A DNA stretch of 64,000 bases from Nectonema munidae (lineage: Eukaryota; Nematomorpha; Nectonematoida; Nectonematidae): assembly GCA_030549495.1 (NCBI GenBank), contig JAUIRK010000997.1, positions 149,297 through 213,296 of the forward strand, given 5' to 3'. The notes under the pieces are model-generated. The model made no database searches. It was not told the DNA's origin and saw nothing but the letters and a program-made list of their open reading frames with translations. Shown in pieces: positions 19,633 through 29,700 of the stretch. Numbering within the stretch: the first letter of the stretch is position 1; each line of letters begins with the position of its first letter. The translations under genes were made by a program, and so were the position numbers.

Positions 19633-21284
19633 TTATTTAAAAAAACATTTCAATTTTCTTTTTTTTCTGTGAAATTCTTTTGATTCATCGCGCTGTAAAC
19701 CCCAACAATAGTCCGCCATCATGTTTTTGTCCCACCTACCTTGATACCTTTCTTCCATTGTCTTCATTTCCTGATGAAACCTCTCACTTTGTTCTTCACC
19801 CATTTGTCCAAGATTTTCAGGAAATTTATCCAAGTGACTGTAAATAGTGCATTAACACTCATATTCGCACCAAGCTTTCTGAAACTTATTAACATTTTTT
19901 CCACAATCTCTGAATAATTTTCAGCTTTTTTGTTTCCTAGAAAGTTGTTGATAACTTCAACATAGCTTTGCCATGCATTCACTTCAACTTTGTTCATAGA
20001 TCTCACAAATGCATCATCTTTTACTAACTTTCTTATTTGCGGTCCATCAAAAACTCCTGCCAACAACTTTTCTATGCTAACACGGGGGTTTGAGTTAACT
20101 ATGTACTTAAAGCATTCTCCTTCTTTATCCAATGATCTCACAAACTGCTTCATTAAACCCAACTTAATGTGGAGAGGAGGCAGTAGAATCTTTTCTTTTT
20201 CAACGAGAGGCTTTATTATTATGTTTTTGTTTCCCATAATTGAGTGTTCTCGAAGAGGCCATTCTTTTTGTATCCAGTGATTTTTCCTATCTCTACTATC
20301 CCAAAGGCAGTAAAAGCAAGGAAATTTCGTGAAGCCAGATTGATGTCCCAACAAATAATTTATAATTTTGAAGTCAAAAGTACCAGTTATGTTGATTGTA
20401 GTTGATGGAATTTAAAAAAAGCTGTACATTCTCATAATTTTCTTTCAATGTTGTTGAGTAACCCAGTGGAATTGAAGGAAATTTATTTAAGTTATGTAGT
20501 AAAACACATTTCAAACTTTTGAGAGAACCATCAATTAAAAGTCTCCATTCTTCAGGTATGTATGTGGTATTGAGTGCAAGTAGAAGATCTTTGACATCGT
20601 TACAGTAAACTAGTTTTTCATTCTCTGTAAAAAACTTTATCAGTGAGTTCTCTCTTGTTCTGTAAAAAGTTATTTTCGTGCTTTTTATTAAACAATTCTT
20701 TTCTTTTAAGCGTGAAGCCAAGACTTCTGACTTTTCTTTACTTAGATTGAGATCTCTAATTAGATCACTCAGTTCTTCTTGATTAAACTTATTTTGATTT
20801 TTACATTCATCTTCAAAATTATTTTCGCTAGTACTTTCTTCACTTGAAGTTTCTTCTTCCACTTCTACTTCATCATGCAAATTAAAGTTTTCAGGAAGTA
20901 TTTCAATACCATGAGGAATGGATTGTCTAGCAGACTCTAAGTTGGGATAAACAAATCCTTTTTTTTTAATTTATTCAACCCTTTGATGTCGATGCAACAA
21001 AAATAACAATCATTATGATGATTTTTTGGTTCCCTCCATATCATTGGAATACCAAAATTTAATTTTTCTTTCTTTCCCTTACTCCATTGTCTCAATTGTT
21101 CAACACAAGACTTGCATGTTTTATGCGGTGGCCAATATTTATCTTGATCCCCAAGTTTAACTCCAAAGTATGCAAAATATACTCTTTTTACGAAAAATGA
21201 TATATTTTTTCTTTGATTAGGCAAGGTGTAACGTCCACAAATATAACAAAAAATATCAGGAGAATTTTTACATTTTCTTGACAT
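19633..21284 (-). pseudogene. Broken member of an unnamed invertebrate multi-copy family (CxxC N-terminus, YQGRWD C-terminus)
   Basis: Reading starts at ATG 21284. The N-terminal block has CxxC pairs at residues 13/16, 57/60 and 93/96, with GDQDKYWPPH and IPMIWREPKNH between, suggesting a zinc-binding domain. An acidic Ser/Glu-rich stretch follows, then IPLGYSTTLKENYENV. The next block holds KFPCFYCLWDSRDR, KILLPPLHIKLGLMK, GPQIRKL and NFLGNKKAENY. The final block holds HLDKFPENLG, GERFHQEMKTMEERYQGRW and MMADYCW. I recognise this block order from many uncharacterised invertebrate proteins but know no published name or function. The copy is split into at least four frames, with breaks near 20,945, 20,375 and 19,845, the first beside a T-run where a sequencing error is possible. 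The spaced Asp, His and Glu could be an RNase H-like transposase core, which is inference. It faces away from the plus-strand gene at 22331. Confidence 0.7.
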
Positions 21285-22330
21285 CTTTCAAAATTTATAT
21301 ATTCTAAAATAAAAAACTTTTTAGTTTATCAAAATTATAGCAGAAAAGAAAAAATACCAATATTTAAGACTGATTTTTTTTAAGAAATATGATTTATAAG
21401 AAATATGAAATTTTACCAACAAAAATTTGATATGGTTCTACAAAAATGACAATTGCTCTGAAACTAGAGCGAATTGAATATAATAAACTTTATTTTTAAA
21501 ATAAATAAATATAGAATAAAAATTATTTGTTAAAAAAATTCTGACAACTTCGAAAAAAAATTTTTATGTTGGCCTATTATATAGCTCTCACGCATCGTCT
21601 GTAAAATATGTTCGGAATTTCAGAGCAGCTTGGCATGATGTTTGATTTATTCGAAGGTCTGCATTCCTTCTAGCGATCATCATACATGTTTTATAAACAA
21701 ACAGCAACTCTTACTTATAGAAAATTATTGGTCATCGCCAATAATAAAATTATTGGCCATCGCCAATAATAAAATTATTGGCCTTGCCCCCCGGATGTGC
21801 GCTAGGCTGTTTCCATTGCCCCGAGGTTGTCAGATTATGCCTGACTTTTTTTTAGAGTTGTATTATGAGTCATAAATAAATCCCAAAAAATAAAAATATC
21901 GAAAAAAAATTGTTAAGTTGGTGCAATGAACAAAAATATGTTAAGATAACTTTTTAGTTCGCAAAATAGATGGCGTTAATTAAAAATGTATTTTTTGCTA
22001 TTATTATTTATTATTTATTATTTTGAGTACAACAAATATAAACTAAAAAAAAATATTAAAAAAATTAACTTATATATATATCTTTAAAATATTTATTATA
22101 AAATAAATAATTAAACTTACTTTAATTTCTAACCATTGTAAAACAAATAAAAAAATTTAATATAAATTAATGTGTGATGTATCCGCAGTTTTTTGTTTAT
22201 TATTATAAATACAAGGTTTTCTTCCAAAGATTTTCCTTTTCTGGGAAGTACTCCTGGACTTACTCATTTAACTATAACTGGTTGTAGACTTCAAACCTTT
22301 AAACAAGTTTTGCTGTGATATCTTAGCTTT
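21285..22330. other. Region between the two divergent genes
   Basis: About 1.05 kb, mostly AT-rich. It holds the palindromic 25-bp tandem repeat at 21721-21783 and, at 21783-21850, a GC-richer patch (TTGCCCCCCGGATGTGCGC) that resembles a transposon end. If the two flanking genes belong to one element, this would be their shared promoter region. No matching promoter motifs were identified. Confidence 0.4.
21721..21783. repeat. Palindromic 25-bp tandem repeat
   Basis: There are two and a half copies of a 25-bp unit reading AAAATTATTGG then YCATCGCCAATAAT. Copies lie at 21721-21745, 21746-21770 and 21771-21783. Each unit contains the inverted pair ATTATTGG/CCAATAAT, so each can fold into a small hairpin. 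Confidence 0.85.
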
Positions 22331-23562
22331 ATGAAAAAGTTTAGAGAAGAGGATTCTGCTAAAAACACAAAAATAAGTGTTCTTAGTTCAAAAAAAGTCG
22401 TTGAGGAAGTCGAGAAGCACTATCAGAAAGCGAATATACCAACAATAGCTAAAAACAAAATATATCAGAAAATTTTATTGTTTGTATCAGAATATAATAA
22501 AATAAAAAAATTCAAAGTTGGTGATCGTCAAAATAGTACAAAGATTAAAAAATTTCAAAATAATTTAACACAAACAATGCCTTTTTGGCGAAGAGATGTT
22601 TTGCAAAAAATGGAAAAGATGAAAAGGGGAAAAACACCCTTTGAAAAAAAAAGATAGATGAAGATATCCATTTTTTTTAGAAAAAATGATACATGACAGA
22701 GATAATGCTTCTTACAGTGGGGTAGATACAAAAAGTGCTTTACTAAAAGAAAAAATAAAAAAACAAAAATTTCAGATATTAAAGAAGAGTTTAACCTTGA
22801 AAAAGAATGTCAAGAAAGCGAAGATAACATAATGTTGGAAGAGAACACTGAAGTTTTAACTAAAAGATCGCATAAAAGGTGTAAAAAAAGTGGAACAAAT
22901 ATTTTTGTACCTCATGATATCTTAAAAAAAGAAAATTTAGTTTCTACCTTCATTAGAAACAATGTCTCATCAACAGCTTCTGCTACAATTCATCAGTCAT
23001 TTATTGAAGCGTGTGAAGGTGATACAAGCAAAATAAATTTACATCCTTCTCAAGCTTACAAGTATAAAGTTCAGGCTATAGAAAAAACTGCTAAAATAAT
23101 AAAAAGTTCGTGGGCATCAGAAACTTTTTAAATTTGCATTGGGATGGAAAGTTACTCCCAACATTAAGAAGTAAGTTTCATTATGAAGAGAGAATGCCTG
23201 TTGTCGTTTCGAACAATGACATAATTAAATTGCTTGGCGTGCCTTTGATAAGTCCATATGAAATAAATAAAGTTGGGGATGTTCTTTCAAAAGCTATTTC
23301 AAAGATTTGATACCACAAGTCTTAACACCGGACGTTTATCAGTCACTTGTGTATGTATTCAAAGTAAATTAGGAAGACCTCTTTTTTGGTGTCCCTGCAA
23401 ATATTACATTGGAGAAATTATGTTAAAGAAAATTTGGGAAACTACAAAAATTTTCAAATCATCTGGACAAGAAATAAACCTTTTTAATAAATTTAGAAGA
23501 AACTTTCAAGTTTTTTACTCAGAAGAGCGATCTAATTACACTTATTACGAAGGAAAAAAGTA
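22331..23562 (+). pseudogene. Broken member of a second invertebrate multi-copy family (HWDGK / FDTTSLNTG, DDE-like)
   Basis: The first block (22331-22654) has SSKKVVEEVEKHYQKANIP and a Lys-rich helical stretch. It is followed, after stops and a frame change, by DNASYSGVDTKSALLKE. The next block (22832-23130) includes TNIFVPHDIL and NNVSSTASATIHQSF. Then come LHWDGKLLP, MPVVVSNNDIIKLLGVP and, in another frame, FDTTSLNTG, GRPLFWCPCKYYIGEIMLKKIWE and SSGQEINLFNKFRRNF. I recognise this order from uncharacterised invertebrate proteins whose usual forms are VHWDGK, FDTT.SNTG and CRHHI.E. The Asp, Asp and Glu in these blocks are spaced as in an RNase H-fold DDE transposase, which is inference. The copy has several frame breaks and its 3' end is lost at the junction with the minisatellite-family repeat at 23563. 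The partner gene lies head to head about 1 kb to the left. Confidence 0.7.
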
Positions 23563-23745
23563 TATCAAATCTTACATCTAGCAAAATGTGAACAGAAAGT
23601 TGAACATTGTCTCCCTAGTCATTTGTACATTGAATAGAAACCATCGTAGTATACAGGTTGGAAATGAATCATCGTAGTATAGAGGTTGGAGATGAATCAT
23701 CGTAGTATACAGGTTGGAGATGAAACATTGTAGTATAGATTTACC
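23563..23745 (+). repeat. Short dispersed copy of the minisatellite family
   Basis: From TATATCAAATCTTACATC at 23563 the sequence follows the unit at 10278-10360, including TTGTCTCCCTAGTCATTTG and GAATAGAAACCATCGTAG. It continues into about three and a half copies of the 28-bp unit, ending near 23745. It lies some 10 kb from the main array in the same orientation. It shows that the leader plus minisatellite travels as a unit or was copied ectopically. Confidence 0.9.
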
Positions 23746-23867
23746 ATTTATAAGCGAAGAATATAAGAGGATAATATGATAAAACGTTATTAAAAAACAT
23801 TTTAATCTATGAGTTTTCAATTGATCTCGAACAGAAAATGTAAGGAAAGGATTTATTGTTAACAAAA
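23746..23867. other. Short unique spacer before the satellite array
   Basis: About 120 bp of AT-rich sequence between the dispersed minisatellite copy and the first satellite monomer. It includes a short open stretch (LPFISEEYKRII) that I cannot assign. Confidence 0.4.
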
Positions 23868-23984
23868 GCATAAGAAGTGTGCCTTTTTTGGTCGTCGACA
23901 GAAACTAAGAGTTGGTCATGAATTTATTAATTTAAGTAGTTAGATTTGAAGTACGTTTTTTAAGTATTCGAAAATAGTTTTTAA
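23868..23984 (+). repeat. 117-bp basal monomer at the array edge
   Basis: The first copy is exactly 117 bp and has only one GTCG.CAGAAA module where every later monomer has two. The difference from the 154-bp monomer is 37 bp, the same as the distance between the two modules in a normal monomer. It also differs at several bases (AAGTGTGCCTTTTTTGGTCG). It may be the ancestral form left behind at the edge, or a monomer that lost a module. Confidence 0.85.
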
Positions 23985-24484
23985 GCATAAGGAGTGTCCC
24001 TTCTTTAGTCGAAGTCAGAAACGAAGTGTTGGTGCCCTTCTTTAGTCGAAGTCAGAAAGGAAGAGTTGGTGTTGAATTTATTAATTTAAGTAGTTAGAGT
24101 TGGAGTACGTTTTTTATGTATTCGAAAATAGTTTTTAAGCATAAGGAGTGTCCCTTCTTTAGTCGAAGTCAGAAACGAAGTGTTGATGCCCTTCTTTAGT
24201 CGAAGTCAGAAAGGAAGAGTTGGTGTTGAATTTATTAATTTAAGTAGTTAGAGTTGGAGTACATTTTTTAAGTATTCGAAAATAGTTTTTAAGCATAAGG
24301 AGTGTCCCTTCTTTATTCGAAGTCAACGAAGTGTTGGTGCCCCTCTTTAGTGGAAGTGAGAAAGGAAGAGTTGGCGATTAATTTATTAATTTAAGTAATT
24401 AGAGTTGGAGTACGTTTTTTAAGTATTCGAAAATAGTTTTTAAGCATAAGGAGTGTCCTTTCTTTAGTCGAAGTCAGAAATGAA

Positions 24485-25112
24485 GTGTTGATGATGAAGA
24501 TGAAGATGATTTATTGATATCACATAAATATGAAACATGTAAAATATTAAGTGTAAAAATTTGATAAATTTGTATACAAATACAAACAAACAAACAAAAT
24601 GACAATCAATAGTAATGATGAAAAAATGTGATAACAAGTACCTCAAAAGGTTTAAAAGAAACCCGCTTGGAGAAGTACTATAAGTGATTAAACTAAATAT
24701 AACTCAAATGAATAAGAAAAAAAAAAAAATAAATAATATATAAACAATCACAATTGAAAGACTTAGTAGTCTTCATATAATAAACTGTATCTTTTATATA
24801 TTACGATATGTTTGCAACAAAAGATCAATACCTGCATTTTTTATCGAAACAATTGAGCAGAAACTGTTAATAAAAGCAATATGACTATTATAAAAAGTCG
24901 AAAATTTATAAACAAGTGTTTGTTTAGATGATTTTAACCTGTAATAAGGTAAACTAAGTTTAAAATGCGACCTTAAATGTGGACGCACAAGTTCATGGTT
25001 AAAATTTACAAGCTCATAGAATTCTTTGGGGAGAATTCCCAATTTAAATTTCAAACAAAAAATATAGAGTTTATGCAGAAAAATATCGTCTATCTTCAAA
25101 AGCTTATTCGAA
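24485..25112 (-). mobile_element. 5'-truncated LINE inserted in the satellite, first copy
   Basis: The satellite sequence is interrupted by about 620 bp of unrelated sequence. Read on the minus strand it holds the C-terminal end of a LINE reverse-transcriptase protein and then a 3' UTR. It ends in TGATATCAATAAATCATC followed by a TTCATC short repeat, a typical LINE tail. Satellite sequence resumes near 25112 with GAAGTCAAGAAG. A GAAGTCA present on both sides might be a target duplication, but the satellite itself contains this word. Confidence 0.65.
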
Positions 25113-25117
25113 GTCAA
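24794..25117 (-). pseudogene. LINE reverse-transcriptase C-terminal fragment
   Basis: The frame gives about 107 residues beginning LLKIDDIFLHKLYIFCLKFK and containing GILPKEFYELVNFN, then VRPHLRSHFKLSLPYYRLKS and TLVYKFSTFYNS. This pattern is that of the extreme C-terminus of many CR1-, Jockey- and RTE-like proteins: KI.DI..L....F..K...+.LP, then a charged R..R stretch, a P..R stretch and a final Y....YN. It lies just upstream of the LINE 3' UTR and tail in the same strand. The upstream domains are missing by 5' truncation, so it cannot act on its own. The frame has no natural start. Recognition is by general pattern only. Confidence 0.55.
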
Positions 25118-26145
25118 GATTCTTACAAGAAGTCAAGAAGTCTTAGTCGAAGTCAGAAAGGAAGTATTGGTGTTGAATTTATTAATTTAAGTAGTTAGAG
25201 TTGGAGTACATTTTTTAAGTATTCGAAAATAGTTTTTATTTCTTTAAAAAGTATTCGAAAATGGTTTTTAAGCATAAGGAGTGTCCCTTCTTTAGTCGAA
25301 GTCAGAAACGATGTGTGGGTGCCCCCTTATGTTTGCATAAGGAGTGTCCTTTCTTTAGTCGAAGTCAGAAACGAAGTGTTGATGCCTTTTTTAGTCGAAG
25401 TCAGAAAGGAAGTATTGGTGTTGAATTTATTAATTTAAGTAGTTAGAGTTGGAGTACATTTTTTAAGTATTCGAAAATAGTTTTTAAGCATAAGGAGTGT
25501 CCCTTCTTTAGTCGAAGTCAGAAACGAAGTGTGGGTGCCCCTCTTTAGTGGAATTCAGAAAGGAAGAGTTGGCGTTTAATTTATTAATTTAGTAGTTAGA
25601 GTTGGAGTACATTTTTTATGTATTCGAAAATAATTTTTAAGCATAAGGAGTGTCCCTTCTTTAGTCGAAGTCAGAAACGAAGTGTTGATGCCCTTCTTTA
25701 GTCGAAGTCAGAAAGGAAGAGTTGGTGTTGAATTTATTAATTTAAGTATTTAGAGTTGGAGTACGTTTTTTAAGTATTCGAAAATAGTTTTTAAGCATAA
25801 GGAGTGTCCCTTCTTTAGTCGAAGTCAGAAACGAAGTGATGGTGCACCTCTTTAGTGGAATTCAGAAAGGAAGAGTTGGCGTTTAATTTATTAATTTAGT
25901 AGTTAGAGTTGGAGTACGTTTTTTAAGTATTCGAAAATAGTTTTTAAGCATAACGAGTGTTCCTTCTTTAGTCGAAGTCAGAAACGAAGTGATGGTGCCC
26001 CTTTTTAGTCGAAGTCAGAAAGGAAGTATTGGTGTTGAATTTATTAATTTAAGTATTTAGAGTTGGAGTACGTTTTTTAAGTATTCGAAAATAGTTTTTA
26101 AGCATAAGGAGTGTCCTTTCTTTAGTCGAAGTCAGAAATGAAGTG

Positions 26146-26760
26146 TTGATGATGAAGATGAAGATGATTTATTGATATCACATAAATATGAAAATGTAAA
26201 ATTTAAGTGTTAAAGTTTGATAAATTTGTATACAAATACAATCAAACAAACAAAATGACAATCAATAGTGAATGATGAAAAAAGTGTGATAAAAGTACCT
26301 CAGAAAGTTTAAAGGAAACCGCTTGGAGAAGTATTATAAGTGATTAAACTTGAATATAACTCAAATGAATAAGAAAAAAAAAATAAATAATATATAAACA
26401 ATCACAATTGAAAGCTTAGTAGTCTTCATATAATAAACTGTATCTTTTATATATTACGATATGTTTGCAACAAAAGATCAATACCTGCATTTTTTATGAA
26501 ATAATTGAGCAGAAACTGTTAATAGTTGCAGTATGACTATTTTAAGTAGTCGAAAATTTATAAACTAAGTGTTTGTTTACATGTTTTAGTCTGTAGTAAG
26601 GTAAACTAAGTGTTAAATGCGCCCTTAAATGTGGACGCAGCAAGGTTCATGGTTAAAATTTACAAGCTCATAGTATTTAGGGTTGAATTCCCATTTTAAG
26701 TTTCAAAAAATATAGAGTTTTTCAGCAAAAATATCGTCTATCTTCAAAAGTTTATTCGAA
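26146..26760 (-). mobile_element. Second copy of the same truncated LINE, carried with the satellite
   Basis: This is the 24485-25112 insert repeated at an offset of about 1659 bp, with the same satellite junctions on both sides. It has several small indels relative to the first copy, so the fragment of reverse-transcriptase frame is not open here. Identical junctions show that it arose by duplication of the surrounding satellite block and not by a second insertion. Confidence 0.85.
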
Positions 26761-29700
26761 GTCAAGATTCTACAAGAAGTCAAGAAGTCTTAGTCGAAGT
26801 CAGAAAGGAAGTATTGGTGTTGAATTTATTAATTTAAGTAGTTAGAGTTGGAGTACATTTTTTAAGTATTCGAAAATAGTTTTTATTTCTTTAAAAAGTA
26901 TTCGAAAATGGTTTTTAAGCATAATGAGTGTCCCTTCTTTAGTCGAAGTCAGAAACGATGTGTGGGTGCCCCCTTATGTTTGCATAAGGAGTGTCCCTTC
27001 TTTAGTCGAAGTCAGAAACGAAGTGTGGGTGCCCCTCTTTAGTGGAAGTCAGAAAAGAAGAGTTGGCGTTTAATTTATTAATTTAGTAGTTAGAGTTGGA
27101 GTACGTTTTTTAAGTATTCGAAAATAGTTTTTAAGCATAAGGAGTGTCCTTTCTTTAGTCGAAGTCAGAAACGAAGTGTTGATGCCTTTCTTTAGTCGAA
27201 GTCAGAAAGGAAGTATTGGTGTTGAATTTATTAATTTAAGTAGTTAGAGTTGGAGTACATTTTTTAAGTATTCGAAAATAGTTTTTAAGCATAAGGAGTG
27301 TCCTTTCTTTAGTCGAAGTCAGAAACGAAGTGTTGATGCCTTTTTTAGTCGAAGTCAGAAAGGAAGTATTGGTGTTGAATTTATTAATTTAAGTAGTTAG
27401 AGTTGGAGTACATTTTTTAAGTATTCGAAAATAGTTTTTAAGCATAAGGAGTGTCCCTTCTTTAGTCGAAGTCAGAAACGAAGTGATGGTGCCCCTCTTT
27501 AGTGGAATTCAGAAAGGAAGAGTTGGCGTTTAATTTATTAATTTAGTAGTTAGAGTTGGAGTACATTTTTTAAGTATTCGAAAATAGTTTTTAAGCATAA
27601 GGAGTGTCCCTTCTTTAGTCGAAGTCAGAAACGAAGTGTGGGTGCCCCTCTTTAGTGGAAGTCAGAAAAGAAGAGTTGGCGTTTAATTTATTAATTTAGT
27701 AGTTAGAGTTGGAGTACGTTTTTTAAGTATTCGAAAATAGTTTTTAAGCATAAGGAGTGTCCCTTCTTTAGTCGAAGTCAGAAACGAAGTGATGGTGCCC
27801 CTCTTTAGTGGAATTCAGAAAGGAAGAGTTGGTGTTGAATTTATTAATTTAAGTAGTTAGAGTTGGAGTACATTTTTTAAGTATTCGAAAATAGTTTTTA
27901 AGCATAAGGAGTGTCCCTTCTTTAGTCGAAGTCAGAAACGAAGTGTGGGTGTCCCTCTTTAGTGGAAGTCAGAAAAGAAGAGTTGGCGTTTAATTTATTA
28001 ATTTAGTAGTTAGAGTTGGAGTACGTTTTTTAAGTATTCGAAAATAGTTTTTAAGCATAAGGAGTGTCCCTTCTTTAGTCGAAGTCAGAAACGAAGTGTT
28101 GATGCCTTTCTTTAGTCGAAGTCAGAAAGGAAGAGTTGGTGTTGAATTTATTAATTTAAGTAGTTAGAGTTGGAGTACGTTTTTAAGTATTCGAAAATAG
28201 TTTTTAAGCATAAGGAGTGTCCCTTCTTTAGTCGAAGTCAGAAACGAAGTGTTGGTGCCCCTCTTTAGTCGAAGTCAGAAAGGAAGAGTTGGTGTTGAAT
28301 TTATTAATTTAAGTAGTTAGAGTTGGAGTACGTTTTTTAAGTATTCGAAAATAGTTTTTAAGCATAAGGAGTGTCCCTTCTTTAGTCGAAGTCAGAAACG
28401 AAGTGTTGGTGCCCCTCTTTAGTGGAAGTGAGAAAGGAAGAGTTGGCGTTTAATTTATTAATTTAGTAGTTAGAGTTGGAGTACGTTTTTTAAGTATTCG
28501 AAAATAGTTTTTAAGCATAAGGAGTGTCCCTTCTTTAGTCGAAGTCAGAAACGAAGTGTTGGTGCCCCTCTTTAGTCGAAGTCAGAAAAGAAGAGTTGGC
28601 GTTTAATTTATTAATTTAGTAGTTAGAGTTGGAGTACGTTTTTTAAGTATTCGAAAATAGTTTTTAAGCATAAGGAGTGTCCCTTCTTTAGTCGAAGTCA
28701 GAAACGAAGTGTTGGTGCCCCTCTTTAGTCGAAGTCAGAAAGGAAGAGTTGGCGTTTAATTTATTAATTTAGTAGTTAGAGTTGGAGTACGTTTTTTAAG
28801 TATTCGAAAATAGTTTTTAAGCATAAGGAGTGTCCCTTCTTTAGTCGAAGTCAGAAACGAAGTGTTGGTGCCCCTCTTTAGTCGAAGTCAGAAAGGAAGA
28901 GTTGGTGTTGAATTTATTAATTTAAGTATTTAGAGTTGGAGTACGTTTTTAAGTATTCGAAAATAGTTTTTAAGCATAAGGAGTGTCCCTTCTTTAGTCG
29001 AAGTCAGAAACGAAGTGTTGGTGCCCCTCTTTAGTCGAAGTCAGAAAGGAAGAGTTGGCGTTTAATTTATTAATTTAGTAGTTAGAGTTGGAGTACGTTT
29101 TTTAAGTATTCGAAAATAGTTTTTAAGCATAAGGAGTGTCCCTTCTTTAGTCGAAGTCAGAAACGAAGTGTTGGTGCCCCTCTTTAGTCGAAGTCAGAAA
29201 GGAAGAGTTGGTGTTGAATTTATTAATTTAAGTAGTTAGAGTTGGAGTACGTTTTTTAAGTATTCGAAAATAGTTTTTAAGCATAAGGAGTGTCCCTTCT
29301 TTAGTCGAAGTCAGAAACGAAGTGTTGGTGCCCCTCTTTAGTCGAAGTCAGAAAGGAAGAGTTGGCGTTTAATTTATTAATTTAAGTATTTAGAGTTGGA
29401 GTACGTTTTTAAGTATTCGAAAATAGTTTTTAAGCATAAGGAGTGTCCCTTCTTTAGTCGAAGTCAGAAACGAAGTGTTGGTGCCCCTCTTTAGTGGAAG
29501 TCAGAAAGGAAGAGTTGGCGATTAATTTATTAATTTAAGTAGTTAGAGTTGGAGTACGTTTTTAAGTATTCGAAAATAGTTTTTAAGCATAAGGAGTGTC
29601 CCTTCTTTAGTCGAAGTCAGAAACGAAGTGTTGGTGCCCCTCTTTAGTGGAAGTCAGAAAGGAAGAGTTGGCGTTTAATTTATTAATTTAGTAGTTAGAG

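Larger units (their letters stand above)
24130..27030 (+). repeat. Two ~1.66-kb satellite blocks containing the LINE insert
   Basis: Besides the LINE, unusual satellite features recur at the same offset. These are the stretch TTTTATTTCTTTAAAAAGTA at 25235 and 26882, and the shortened junction CCCCCTTATGTTTGCATAAGG at about 25322 and 26969. The blocks therefore form a tandem duplication with a period close to 1.66 kb. Confidence 0.8.

Noticed and set aside
23746-23867. Possible continuation of the DDE-like gene after the minisatellite copy
   Set aside because: A short open stretch is present, but I cannot match it to the family's C-terminus.
25261-25446. Plus-strand frame with repeated FFSRSQK
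   Set aside because: It is satellite sequence. The 37-bp module and 154-bp period break the frame, so no repeat protein can be encoded across the array.
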